Positions 44,928 through 53,796 of a stretch of 64,000 nucleotides of DNA are shown here, in pieces. The stretch is from Streptomyces pactum. GTDB lineage: Bacteria > Actinomycetota > Actinomycetes > Streptomycetales > Streptomycetaceae. The notes under the pieces are model-generated. The model was not told where the DNA came from. It did no database searches and saw nothing but the letters and a program-made list of their open reading frames with translations. Positions within the stretch are counted from its first letter, which is position 1. Every line of letters begins with the position of its first letter. The stretch spans positions 2,046,001-2,110,000 of the forward strand of contig NZ_JACYXC010000001.1 of the NCBI RefSeq assembly GCF_016031615.1, given 5' to 3'. Position numbers and translations under genes: made by a program.

Positions 44928-44985
44928 CGACGGTCCCCGGCGCATGTGCCTGCGCACGCCGCCGGGATGGGCCAGGATGGGGGCC

Positions 44986-45270
44986 ATGCGCATCATCGTG
45001 GTCCGTACCGGCGGCTTCGCCGGCATCGAACGCCGGGCCGAGCTGGACACCACCGGCCGCCCGGACGCCCGTCACCTGGAGGCGCTCGCCCACCAGGCGG
45101 TGGAGACGGGAACGGGGGCGGAGGCGGGTCCCGCCGGGTCCCCGCGCGGGGTCCCCGACGGCTTCCACTACGACATCACGGTGGACGGCCGTACCGCGCA
45201 CTGCGCCGACCCCAGGCTCACCGACGCCCAGCGCGAGCTGGTCCGCACCGTCCTCAAGGAAGGCGCCTGA
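44986..45270 (+). CDS. Emfourin-like inhibitor of the M4 protease
   Basis: The 94-residue protein (MRIIVVRTGGFAGIERRAEL at the start; FHYDITVDGR near residue 60) resembles emfourin, the small protein inhibitor encoded beside protealysin in Serratia. It starts 58 bp after the protease stop on the same strand. The pair would form a protease-inhibitor operon acting in the cytoplasm. Function is inferred from sequence pattern and context. Confidence 0.75.
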   Translation: MRIIVVRTGGFAGIERRAELDTTGRPDARHLEALAHQAVETGTGAEAGPAGSPRGVPDGFHYDITVDGRTAHCADPRLTDAQRELVRTVLKEGA

Positions 45271-45497
45271 CGGTGACGCGGCCGCCCGGCGCCGTGACCG
45301 GGCGAGGCTGACGCCCGGTGCGACCGGGGCGACGCCCGCCGCCGTGATCCGGGCCGCCGCCTGACCGCGTCACATCCGCCGGGGCCCGGCGCCCGACCGC
45401 GTCACGGCTGCCGGACGTGCGACCCCTGGCCGAGACGCGCCCGCCGGAGGTGCGGCAGCCCCTGGCCGGGGATCCCCGCGGCGGCGGGCCGCGGCTC

Positions 45498-46538
45498 TCA
45501 GAAGCCCAGCTTGCGCAGCTGCTTGGGGTCGCGCTGCCAGTCCTTGGCGACCTTCACGTGGAGGTCGAGGAAGACCGGCGTCCCCAGCAGCGCCTCGATG
45601 TGCTTGCGGGACTTGGTGCCGACCTCCTTCAGCCGCCTGCCCTTGGGGCCGATGATGATCCCCTTCTGGCTGGGCCGCTCGATGTACAGGTTGGCGTGGA
45701 TGTCCAGCAGCGGACGGTCGGCCGGGCGGCCCTCGCGCGGCAGCATCTCCTCCACCACCACGGCGATGGAGTGCGGCAGCTCGTCCCGGACGCCCTCCAG
45801 GGCCGCCTCCCGGATCAGCTCGGCCACCATCACCTGCTCGGGCTCGTCGGTGAGGTCGCCCTCCGGGTACAGCGGCGGGCTCTCCGGCAGCAGCGGGGTG
45901 ATCAGATCGGCGAGCAGCTCCACCTGGCCGGCGCCCCTGGCCGGCCCGGTCTTGCCCCCGCCGGTGCCCCCGGCGCCCTCGCCCTTGGCCCCGGCGCCCT
46001 GCTCGGCGGCGACCGCGGAGACCGGGATGATCTCCGCCCACTCGATGCCCAGCTCCTTGCCGAGCCGGTCCACCGCGATCAGCTGCTCGGCGAGCTGCTG
46101 GGCGTCCACCAGGTCGGTCTTGGTGACGATTGCGATCTTCGGGGTCTTGCGGATGCCGGCCAGCTCGGTGGCGATGTAACGGTCACCGGGGCCGAGCTTC
46201 TGGTCCGCGGGCAGACAGAAGCCGATGACATCGACCTCGGCCCAGGTGGTGCGCACCACATCGTTGAGGCGCTCGCCGAGCAGCGTGCGCGGCTTGTGCA
46301 GGCCGGGGGTGTCCACCAGCACCAGCTGCGCGTCGGGGCGGTGCACGATGCCGCGCACGGTGTGCCGGGTGGTCTGCGGGCGGTTGGAGGTGATGGCCAC
46401 CTTGGTGCCGACCAGAGCGTTCGTCAGGGTGGACTTGCCCGCGTTGGGGCGGCCCACGAAGCAGGCGAAGCCCGCCCGGTGCGGGGTGCTGCCGCCGCCC
46501 GGCGCGGGTTCGGTGGAGTGCGGGGTACGAACGCTCAT
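45498..46538 (-). CDS. era: Ribosome-assembly GTPase Era
   Basis: The 346-residue GTPase binds 16S rRNA in 30S maturation. G1 is GRPNAGKST, G3 DTPGLHKPR, G4 TKTD; the C-terminal KH domain has IERPSQKGIIIGPKGRRLKE. A Gly/Lys-rich insert (GAGAKGEGAGGTGGGKTG) in the linker between domains makes it longer than the usual 300. The ATG at 46538 is chosen; 46547 is possible. Confidence 0.96.
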   Translation of the reverse strand: MSVRTPHSTEPAPGGGSTPHRAGFACFVGRPNAGKSTLTNALVGTKVAITSNRPQTTRHTVRGIVHRPDAQLVLVDTPGLHKPRTLLGERLNDVVRTTWAEVDVIGFCLPADQKLGPGDRYIATELAGIRKTPKIAIVTKTDLVDAQQLAEQLIAVDRLGKELGIEWAEIIPVSAVAAEQGAGAKGEGAGGTGGGKTGPARGAGQVELLADLITPLLPESPPLYPEGDLTDEPEQVMVAELIREAALEGVRDELPHSIAVVVEEMLPREGRPADRPLLDIHANLYIERPSQKGIIIGPKGRRLKEVGTKSRKHIEALLGTPVFLDLHVKVAKDWQRDPKQLRKLGF

Positions 46539-46825
46539 GCCGCCCATTCTCCCCGATCCCCGGCCCGGCTCCGACCACCGCCCGTACCGCGGCGCCCGCG
46601 GACCGGGACGGGGGCCAGGGGGCCGCGGGCGGGCCGGCGGGGACCCGCAGGGAGCCTGGCGGGAAGCCGGCCGGCGATCCGGGAGTCCGGCGCGGGACCG
46701 GCCGGGGATGCGCCGAGCCCCGGCGCGGCACCGGCCGGGGAGCCGCGGCGGGCACGCGCCGGCAGGCGGGCCCGGCACGTACGCCGGTCAGCCGCCGGCA
46801 GGCGGGCCGGGCACGACGCCGGGGA

Positions 46826-47821
46826 TCAGCCCAGCAGCCGGGTGCCGCCCTGCGGGGCCACCTCGGCCAGCACCCGCCCGATCCGGTCCAGCGTCTCGGC
46901 CGACAGCTCGGTACGGGCCGCGGCCAGGTTCTCCGCGATGTGCGCCGGGGTACGGCTGCCCGGGATCGGCACCACGTGCTCGTCCTGGTGGAGCAGCCAG
47001 GCCAGGGCGAGCCCGCCGGGGGTCACGCCCTGCTCCGCGGCGATCTCCCGCAGCGGCGCGAAGCGGTCGTGGTTCGCCTGGAGGTTGCCGGCCTGGAAGC
47101 CGGGGATGAAGCGGCGGAAGTCGTCCTCGCCGACGTTGCGCACGGTGCCGGTGAGGAAGCCGCTGCCCAGCGGGGACCAGGCGACGATGCCGACGCCCAG
47201 CTCGCGGGCGGCGGCGTGCAGTTCGGGGTCGATCGGCGCCCACATCGACCACTGCGCCTGCACCGCGGCCACCGGGTGCACCGCGTGTGCGCGGCGCAGC
47301 TCGTCGGCGGTGACGTTGGACAGGCCCAGGTGCCGCACCAGACCCTCGGTGATCAGCTCGGCGACCGCGCCCACGGTCTCCTCGATCGGCACCTTCGGGT
47401 CGGGGAAGTGCGGGTAGTACAGGTCGATGTAGTCGGTGCCCAGGGTGCGCAGCGAGGTCTGCGCGTAGCCGCGGATGTGCTGGGGCTCGGCGTTGACCGC
47501 CAGTTCCTCGAAGGAGTACTTGACGGGGAAGGAGTGGCCCTCGACGCCCTCGGGGAGGCGGAACCCGAACTTGGTGGCGATGACCACCTCGTCGCGGCGG
47601 CCCCGGACGGCCTCGCCGATCAGACGCTCGTTGTGCCCGTCCTCGCCGTAGCCGTCGGAGGTGTCGATCAGCGTGGCGCCCTCGTCGAGGGCGGAGCGCA
47701 GGGCGGTCAGCGCGCGGTCGTCGTCGATCTCCCCGTAGACGCCCGGCGAGAGCACCATCGCGCCGAAGCCGATCGCGGAGGTGGTCAGGTCGCCCAGGGC
47801 TCGGGTGGGAAGCGCGGTCAC
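46826..47821 (-). CDS. Aldo/keto reductase
   Basis: The 331-residue enzyme has the AKR tetrad context: Asp and Tyr in ATLIDTSDGYGEDGHNE, Lys in VVIATKFGFRLPEG, and a His in IDLYYPHFPDP. NADPH-binding end: VVPIPGSRTPAHIAEN. GTG at 47821 is supported by GAGGAG. A palindrome lies upstream. Substrate unknown. Confidence 0.93.
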   Translation of the reverse strand: MTALPTRALGDLTTSAIGFGAMVLSPGVYGEIDDDRALTALRSALDEGATLIDTSDGYGEDGHNERLIGEAVRGRRDEVVIATKFGFRLPEGVEGHSFPVKYSFEELAVNAEPQHIRGYAQTSLRTLGTDYIDLYYPHFPDPKVPIEETVGAVAELITEGLVRHLGLSNVTADELRRAHAVHPVAAVQAQWSMWAPIDPELHAAARELGVGIVAWSPLGSGFLTGTVRNVGEDDFRRFIPGFQAGNLQANHDRFAPLREIAAEQGVTPGGLALAWLLHQDEHVVPIPGSRTPAHIAENLAAARTELSAETLDRIGRVLAEVAPQGGTRLLG

Positions 47822-47910
47822 GGGGTGCTCCTCGGATGCGGTGGCGTCCGGGGCGGTGTCCCCGGACGCCTCACAGCCTTCCGCGCCCGGCCGGGCCGCG
47901 TCCAAGATCT

Positions 47911-47924
47911 TCGGTCATAACCGA
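47911..47924. promoter_or_regulatory. Palindrome upstream of the aldo/keto reductase
   Basis: TCGGTCATAACCGA is a 5-bp inverted repeat around CATA, 90 bp before the reductase start, in a rare AT-richer patch. It may be an operator overlapping a -10 box (TTATGA on the minus strand). Confidence 0.4.
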
Positions 47925-48042
47925 TGGCTATCGTGCACGGTGCGTACCGCGCGGGTGTGCGCCACGCGAGATACGCGGGGCGCGCCGGCACGGTGTACGC
48001 GGTGTGCCGTAGCGCCGGCCGGCGGGCGGGCGCCCGGGGCGG

Positions 48043-48114
48043 GTCAGGCGGTGCCGGCGGTGCGCAGGACGCCGTCGAGTCAGGCGGTGCCGGCGGTGCG
48101 CAGGACGCCGTCGG
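48043..48114. repeat. 36-bp tandem duplication at the deaminase-like gene end
   Basis: Two copies (48043-48078, 48079-48114) of a 36-bp unit beginning GTCAGGCGGTGCCGGCGG. The first-read copy on the minus strand encodes the last codons and stop of the gene; the other repeats them past the stop. Confidence 0.9.
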
Positions 48115-48430
48115 GCCCGGCCAGCAGCACCGGGGTGCCGGCGCCGCCGAGGTCGCGGACGGCGGCACGGTCCTCGTCCGGCACCGCGTCGGCGTCGGAG
48201 ACCACGGCGGCGGCCTCCAGGGAGGTGGCGCCGCTCGCCACGGCCATCGCCACGGCGGTGCGCAGGGCGCTGAGCCGGAGCGAGTCCAGCGCCACGGTCC
48301 CGGCGACGTAGGTGCGTCCGGTCTCGTCACGGACGGCCGCGCCCTCCGGTACGCCGTTGCGGGCGCGCGCGGAGCGGGCGAGCGTGATGATCTTCTGGTC
48401 TTCGGGGTCCAGCGGGGCTGCTTCGCTCAT
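48080..48430 (-). CDS. Cytidine deaminase-like protein lacking catalytic residues
   Basis: The 116-residue protein resembles the small cytidine deaminase homologue that Streptomyces encode in the phoH-era region: KIITLARSARARNGVPEGAA and VRDETGRTYVAGTVALDSLR align with CDA. The zinc and proton-shuttle motif (C/HAE) is replaced by LSALRTAVAMA and there is no PCxxC, so it should not deaminate cytidine by the usual mechanism. It may be a regulatory or structural paralogue. It follows the CorC-like gene after a strong hairpin. Confidence 0.8.
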   Translation of the reverse strand: MSEAAPLDPEDQKIITLARSARARNGVPEGAAVRDETGRTYVAGTVALDSLRLSALRTAVAMAVASGATSLEAAAVVSDADAVPDEDRAAVRDLGGAGTPVLLAGPDGVLRTAGTA

Positions 48431-48732
48431 GGGCACGAGGATATGCGGGCCCGGTGCCACCCCGGCACCGCGGTACCGGTGCCGGCGCCCGATGCCGCCC
48501 CGCCCCGTGCGGGCCGGGCCTCCGGGCCCGGACACCGTGGCGGGCGGGGCGTGATCCCGGGAGATCCCCGGAGGTCTCCCGGGGTGTTCGGGAGTCCTCC
48601 GGGGATCTCCGGGGGTCTCCGGAACCGGCGCCCGCCGGGCCCGGCCGCGGCCCGCGACCGGGCCCGAAGATCCGACCGGGTCCGGAAACAGACCGCCCGG
48701 GACCGGAACCGACCGGGGCCCGGGCGGGGCGG
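48431..48732. other. Spacer holding a long hairpin
   Basis: No gene is supported in 302 bp. Its main element is the hairpin at 48560-48610; the rest is GC-rich. Confidence 0.6.
48560..48610. terminator. Long hairpin between the CorC-like and deaminase-like genes
   Basis: GGAGATCCCCGGAGG (48560-48574) pairs with 48596-48610; inside, CTCCCG pairs with CGGGAG around a 7-nt loop, with a single T-T mismatch between the two stems. This 21-bp-paired structure is a strong terminator or attenuator in an otherwise co-directional gene string. Confidence 0.75.
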
Positions 48733-50058
48733 TCACTCCGCGGGCTGTTCGGCCTGTACGGCCTCCTCCTCGGCCGCCACCGGCTCCACCAGCACGGTGA
48801 CGATCTTGTTCCGGCGGCCGGCCGCCGACTCCGCGGTCAGCCGCAGCCCGGCCAGGTCCGGGCGCGGCCCCTCCTCCGGCAGCGGCATCCGCGCCGTGGC
48901 ACCCGCGATCGGCACCCGGCCCAGGCGCTTGGCGAGCAGCCCGCCGACGGTCTCCACGTCCTCGTCGTCCAGTTGCAGCCCGTACAGCTCGCCGAGGTCG
49001 CCGATGTCCAGCCGGGCGGTGACCCGGTAGCGGCCCTCCCCCAGCTCCTCCACCGGCGGCAGCTCCTGGTCGTACTCGTCGGTGATCTCGCCGACGATCT
49101 CCTCCAGGATGTCCTCGATGGTGACGATGCCGGCCGTGCCGCCGTACTCGTCCACCACCACCGCGACGTGGTTGCGCTCGCGCTGCATCTCGCGGAGCAG
49201 GTCGCCGGCGTTCTTGGTGTCCGGGACGAACGCCGCCGGGCGCATCGCGGTGGAGACCAGTTCGGCCTCGGCGTCCCGGCTGATGTGCGTCTTGCGGGCG
49301 AGGTCCTTGAGGTAGACGATGCCCACGATGTCGTCCTCGCTCTCCCCGGTCACCGGGATCCGGGAGTAGCCGGAGCGCAGCGCGAGGGTGAGGGCCTGCC
49401 GGATGGTCTTGAAGCGCTCGATGGTGACCAGGTCGGTGCGCGGCACCATCACCTCCCGCACCAGGGTGTCGCCCAGCTCGAAGACCGAGTGCACCATGCG
49501 GCGCTCCTCGTCCTCGATCAGCGACTCCTTCTCGGCGAGGTCGACCAGCGCGCGCAGCTCCGCCTCGGAGGCGAACGGCCCCTTGCGGAAGCCCTTGCCG
49601 GGGGTGAGGGCGTTGCCCAGCAGGATCAGCAGCTGGGGCACCGGGCCCATCACCCGGGCGAGCGGCAGCAGGACGTGGGCGGCGACGGTCGCGGTGCTCA
49701 GCGGGTGCTGGGCGCCGATGGTGCGCGGCGAGACGCCGACGGCCACATAGCTGACCAGCACCATCACGCCGATGGCGATGACCAGCGCCTCCCAGGTGGT
49801 GTCGAACGCCCGCACACAGGCGTAGGTGACCACCGCGCCCGCGGCGACCTCGCTGGCCACCCGCACCAGCAGGGCGACGTTGAGGTAGCGGGTGGGGTCC
49901 TCGGCCACCGCCATCAGCTTGGCGGCGCCGCGCCGTCCGGAGCGCAGCGCCTCCTCGGCGCGGAAGCGGGTGGTGCGGGCCAGGCCGGCCTCGGCGCAGG
50001 CCGCCAGCCAGGCCACCACCACCAGCAGGACGGCGCCGACGATCAGCTGCCCGGTCAT
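48733..50058 (-). CDS. CorC/HlyC-like membrane protein (CNNM-CBS-CorC_HlyC)
   Basis: The 441-residue protein has an N-terminal DUF21/CNNM domain with about four helices (LIVGAVLLVVVAWLAACAEA), a CBS pair (MVPRTDLVTIERFKTIRQAL, then VAVVVDEYGGTAGIVTIED) and a C-terminal CorC_HlyC domain (EGRYRVTARLDIGDLGELYG). Such proteins take part in magnesium/cobalt efflux or resistance. The start overlaps the ybeY stop by 4 bp (ATGA), implying coupling. Confidence 0.93.
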   Translation of the reverse strand: MTGQLIVGAVLLVVVAWLAACAEAGLARTTRFRAEEALRSGRRGAAKLMAVAEDPTRYLNVALLVRVASEVAAGAVVTYACVRAFDTTWEALVIAIGVMVLVSYVAVGVSPRTIGAQHPLSTATVAAHVLLPLARVMGPVPQLLILLGNALTPGKGFRKGPFASEAELRALVDLAEKESLIEDEERRMVHSVFELGDTLVREVMVPRTDLVTIERFKTIRQALTLALRSGYSRIPVTGESEDDIVGIVYLKDLARKTHISRDAEAELVSTAMRPAAFVPDTKNAGDLLREMQRERNHVAVVVDEYGGTAGIVTIEDILEEIVGEITDEYDQELPPVEELGEGRYRVTARLDIGDLGELYGLQLDDEDVETVGGLLAKRLGRVPIAGATARMPLPEEGPRPDLAGLRLTAESAAGRRNKIVTVLVEPVAAEEEAVQAEQPAE

Positions 50059-50552
50059 CGGGTGGTGGGGGCCGGGGAGGGCCCTTCGATCCCGCGCTCG
50101 GCCCGCCAGCCGTCGATGATCGCGGCCTGCAGCCCGAACATCTCGGCCCTCTCGTCCGGTTCCTCGTGGTCGTAGCCGAGGAGGTGGAGGACGCCGTGGA
50201 CGGTGAGCAGCTGCAGCTCCTCGTCCATGGTGTGGGCGGTCGGTGCCTCCTCCGCCTGCCGCCGGGCGACCTCCGGGCAGAGCACGATGTCACCGAGGAG
50301 GCCCTGCGGGGGCTCCTCGTCGTCCTTCGACGGCGGACGCAGCTCGTCCATCGGGAAGGACATGACGTCGGTGGGGCCGGGCAGGTCCATCCACTGCAGG
50401 TGCAGCTGCTCCATGGCGTCGGCGTCTACGACGATCACCGAGAGTTCGGAGAGCGGGTGGATACGCATCCGGGCGAGGGCGTAGCGGGCGACGTCCAGGA
50501 TCGCCTGCTCGTCGATTTCGGTGCCGGACTCGTTGTTGACGTCGATCGCCAT
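50055..50552 (-). CDS. ybeY: rRNA maturation endonuclease YbeY
   Basis: The 165-residue metalloprotein processes 16S rRNA. It has the zinc motif HGVLHLLGYDH and the upstream PTDVMSFPMDE. It lies between phoH (10 bp gap) and the CorC-like gene (4 bp overlap), the standard bacterial order. Confidence 0.96.
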   Translation of the reverse strand: MAIDVNNESGTEIDEQAILDVARYALARMRIHPLSELSVIVVDADAMEQLHLQWMDLPGPTDVMSFPMDELRPPSKDDEEPPQGLLGDIVLCPEVARRQAEEAPTAHTMDEELQLLTVHGVLHLLGYDHEEPDERAEMFGLQAAIIDGWRAERGIEGPSPAPTTR

Positions 50553-50562
50553 GGCGCTGTGA

Positions 50563-51570
50563 CTACTGCTTCCCGTTGCGGCTGTCGTACTGCTCGTACG
50601 CGTCGACAATACGGCCGACCAGCTTGTGCCGGACCACGTCGGTACTGGTGAGCGTGGCGAAGTGGACGTCCGGGACGCCGTCCAGGATCTCCCGCACCTG
50701 GCGCAGACCGCTCTTGGTCCCGTTCGGCAGGTCGACCTGGGTGACGTCTCCGGTGATCACTATCTTGGAGTCGAAGCCGAGCCGGGTGAGGAACATCTTC
50801 ATCTGCTCGGGGTTGGTGTTCTGCGCCTCGTCGAGAATGATGAACGCGTCGTTGAGCGTCCGGCCGCGCATGTACGCCAGCGGCGCCACCTCGATCGTCC
50901 CGGCGGCCATCAGCCGCGGGATGGAGTCGGGGTCGAGCATGTCGTGCAGCGCGTCGTACAGCGGGCGCAGGTACGGGTCGATCTTCTCGTAGAGCGTGCC
51001 CGGCAGGAAGCCCAGCCGCTCCCCCGCCTCGACCGCCGGCCGGGTCAGGATGATCCGGTTGACCTGCTTGGACTGCAGGGCCTGGACCGCCTTCGCCATG
51101 GCCAGGTAGGTCTTGCCGGTGCCGGCGGGCCCGATGCCGAAGACCACGGTGTGCTTGTCGATGGCGTCGACGTAGCGCTTCTGGTTGAGGGTCTTGGGGC
51201 GGATGGTGCGGCCCCGGTTGGAGAGGATGTTCTGGGTGAGCACCTCGGCCGGGCTCTCCGGAACGCCGCCCTCCCCGTTCTCCGCCGCCCGCAGCATGGC
51301 GATCGACCGCTCCACCGCGTCCTCCGTCATCGGCTGACCGGTGCGCAGCACCAGCATCATCTCGTCGAAGAGGCGCTGCACCAGGGCGACTTCACGCTCG
51401 TCACCGGTGGCCGTGACCTCATTGCCTCGTACATGGATATCTGTGGACGGGAACGCCTGCTCGATGACGCGCAGCAGCGAGTCGCCGGACCCCAGGACCG
51501 TGACCATGGGGTGCTTGCTCGGGACCGTGAACTGGGCGTGCGCCTGCCGTCCTGTGGGTGTCTGCGTCAT
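50563..51570 (-). CDS. phoH: PhoH-family ATPase
   Basis: The 335-residue P-loop protein shows FGIGPAGTGKTYLAMAKAVQ (Walker A), ILDEAQNTNPEQMKMFLTRL (Walker B) and VITGDVTQVDLP. It is linked to RNA metabolism through its YbeY neighbour. The ATG at 51570 is preferred; an upstream ATG at 51594 lies directly on GAGGAGG and would have too short a spacing. Confidence 0.95.
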   Translation of the reverse strand: MTQTPTGRQAHAQFTVPSKHPMVTVLGSGDSLLRVIEQAFPSTDIHVRGNEVTATGDEREVALVQRLFDEMMLVLRTGQPMTEDAVERSIAMLRAAENGEGGVPESPAEVLTQNILSNRGRTIRPKTLNQKRYVDAIDKHTVVFGIGPAGTGKTYLAMAKAVQALQSKQVNRIILTRPAVEAGERLGFLPGTLYEKIDPYLRPLYDALHDMLDPDSIPRLMAAGTIEVAPLAYMRGRTLNDAFIILDEAQNTNPEQMKMFLTRLGFDSKIVITGDVTQVDLPNGTKSGLRQVREILDGVPDVHFATLTSTDVVRHKLVGRIVDAYEQYDSRNGKQ

Positions 51571-51874
51571 ACGTCGGCTCTGCGGCCTGCTCATCCTCCT
51601 CAGGCGTTACTCCGGCTGCCGGGCAGCCCGATACCGACAGGATACGACGGGGTGGTCACCCGGCCCGAGCGCTTTTCCACAGCGTGCCAGGGGGTGTGCG
51701 GAGCGTCGGCGGACCGCCCCCCGGAACCCGCCGCCGGCCCCGCACGGACGGGCCGGCGGCGTCCGCACGGGGCGTGTCCGGGGGGTCACCGGCCGGCGCG
51801 GGGCCGCCCAGGGCGGGGGCCGGGGGCGGCACAGGGCGCGCACCCGGCCCCGGGGCGGCCTGGCGGCCCCCCGG
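51571..51874. other. phoH upstream region
   Basis: No gene is supported. TATCCT and TATCGG at about 51625-51645 (minus strand) are possible -10 boxes for the phoH-ybeY operon. The left half is GC-rich sequence past the pfkB-like stop. Confidence 0.4.
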
Positions 51875-53092
51875 TCAGGCCTTCCGGAAGCCGATGGTCG
51901 GCACCGCCCGGGCCAGCGGCCAGGGGCGGGGCGCGGTGGGCACCATGCGGTCCAGGAAGTCGTAGCGGCGGAGGGCGGAGGGGTCCTGGGCGGCGGCGGT
52001 GCCGCCCGGCGTGCCCGCGTAGGACTTCATGTGCTGCCACCAGGCGGCCACTTCGGCCCAGCCGGGTGCGGAGAGCGAACCGCCGAACTCCTGCACCGAC
52101 AGGGCGGCGGTCAGCCCGGCGAACGCCAGCCGGTCGGCGAGCGGCCACTCGGCCAGGGTGCCGGTGACGAAGCCGGCCACGAACACGTCCCCCGCGCCGG
52201 TGGGGTCCAGCGCCTCCACCGCGATGGCCGGCACCTCCGCGGTCTCGCCGGTCCGCCCGTCCACCGCGTACGCGCCCTCGGCACCCAGCGTCACCACCGC
52301 CAGCGGCACCCGGTCGGCCAGCGCGTGGGCGGCGGCGCGCGGGCAGTCGGTCCGGGTGTAGCGCATCGCCTCGGCGGCGTTGGGCAGGAACGCCTCGCAG
52401 TGCTCCAGGTCGGCGAGGTCGGCCGGGTCCCAGCGGCCGGTGTCGTCCCAGCCGACGTCGGCGAAGATCCGGCAGCCCTCGGCGGCCGCCCGGGCGATCC
52501 ACTCCTCCCGGCTGCCCGGCACCAGGGCGGCGATGGCCGCCCTGGAGTGCGGCGGGCCGGTGGGGTCGCCGCCGGGTCCCCGGCCGGGGCCGGCCGTGGT
52601 GAGCGCCCCGTGCGGCGCCCCGCCGCAGGGCGGCGCCTGGTGCCCGTGCGAGACCATGGTGCGCTCGCCCTCGTAGGCCATGGAGACCGTCACCGGGGAG
52701 TGCCAGCCGGGCACCGTGCGCGACCGCGACAGGTCGATGCCCTCGCCGGTCTCCAGCGCCTCCCGGCAGTAGTCGCCGTAGATGTCGTCGCCGAACGCGG
52801 CGGCGAGCGAGGTGCGCAGCCCCAGCCGGGCCAGCGCGGTCGCCATGTTGGCCACCCCGCCGGGGCTGGAGCCCATGCCCCGGGCCCACGACTCGGTGCC
52901 GCGCACCGGTGCGGAGTCCAGGCCGGTGAAGATGATGTCGAGGAACACCGTGCCGGTGAGGTAGACGTCCCACGGCGGGTCACCGGGCCGGCGCAGCGCG
53001 GCCAGCGGGTCCAGCAGGGCCGGGGAGCGGTCGGGCTGGTCGCCGTCGTGTGTCGTCACCGTGTGCTCCCGGGTCGTTCCGTTCTCACCCAT
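51875..53092 (-). CDS. PfkB-family carbohydrate kinase
   Basis: The 405-residue protein matches the ribokinase/PfkB fold: DVYLTGTVFLDIIFTG, the first signature GMGSSPGGVANMATALARLG, and the second signature ALDPTGAGDVFVAGFVTG with catalytic Asp and anion hole. The middle insert (PPCGGAPHGALTTAGPGRGP) is unusual. The substrate (sugar or nucleoside) is unknown. GTG at 53059 is an alternative start. Confidence 0.9.
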   Translation of the reverse strand: MGENGTTREHTVTTHDGDQPDRSPALLDPLAALRRPGDPPWDVYLTGTVFLDIIFTGLDSAPVRGTESWARGMGSSPGGVANMATALARLGLRTSLAAAFGDDIYGDYCREALETGEGIDLSRSRTVPGWHSPVTVSMAYEGERTMVSHGHQAPPCGGAPHGALTTAGPGRGPGGDPTGPPHSRAAIAALVPGSREEWIARAAAEGCRIFADVGWDDTGRWDPADLADLEHCEAFLPNAAEAMRYTRTDCPRAAAHALADRVPLAVVTLGAEGAYAVDGRTGETAEVPAIAVEALDPTGAGDVFVAGFVTGTLAEWPLADRLAFAGLTAALSVQEFGGSLSAPGWAEVAAWWQHMKSYAGTPGGTAAAQDPSALRRYDFLDRMVPTAPRPWPLARAVPTIGFRKA

Positions 53093-53316
53093 CGTCCACC
53101 ATCACGCGGTTACTTCCGGCCACCGTGGCCGGTGATGCCATGTTGTGTCGCTCAACACGCTTGCGCATCAACCGGCTTGCGGGCCACTCTGTGATCCTCC
53201 GGCCACTGCCCGCACACGGTCCGCACCGTGTGCCGACCGGGGCGCCTCCGGGGCACTTCCGGACGTCGTCCGGGAGGTGGCGGCGAGCGTCCCGGCGAAG
53301 GGTCCTGAAGGCATCC

Positions 53317-53796
53317 ATGGCAGAACAGACAGCCCCGAGCGCCACCGGGCGGGGGCTCTCCCCGGGCGGCGCCCCGGGGCGTACCAGCGTCACCCGGGTG
53401 ACCGCCCACCCGGAGGAGATCCAGCACGTACGGCGGCAGGCCAACGAGCAGCTACGGCTGTGGGGTCACCCCAAGCACGTCCGCCAGGTCGTCGCGCAGG
53501 GCATCAGCGAGCTGCTGACCAACGTGCACAAGCACGTCGGGCACCGGGCGCCGTGCACGCTGTCGCTGGTCGAGCTGGACGGCGGGGTGCGGGTGATGGT
53601 CCACGACTCCAGCCCGGAGATGGCCGTGCCGGCCGAGGTCGCCTGGGACGCGGAGACCGGCCGGGGCCTGATCCTGCTGAAGGCGATGGTGGCCGAGCTG
53701 TCCTCGGAACCGACCCCGACCGGGAAGGTGGTGTCCTTCCTCGTCACCGACCCGGCGGAGGAGTCCGACGACGGCTGGGGACCGGCACCCGCGTGA
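53317..53796 (+). CDS. RsbW-like ATP-binding regulatory protein
   Basis: The 159-residue protein is a stand-alone GHKL ATPase: N-box VAQGISELLTNVHKHVGH, G1 VHDSSPEMAV and G2 ETGRGLILLKAMVAELSS. Members act as anti-sigma factor kinases or in related partner switching. Its 3' end overlaps the convergent rnz gene by 53 bp. Confidence 0.88.
   Translation: MAEQTAPSATGRGLSPGGAPGRTSVTRVTAHPEEIQHVRRQANEQLRLWGHPKHVRQVVAQGISELLTNVHKHVGHRAPCTLSLVELDGGVRVMVHDSSPEMAVPAEVAWDAETGRGLILLKAMVAELSSEPTPTGKVVSFLVTDPAEESDDGWGPAPA

Noticed and set aside
51571..51594. phoH start at 51594
   Set aside because: GAGGAGG lies directly against this ATG, leaving no room for initiation; ATG 51570 is preferred but has a weak site.
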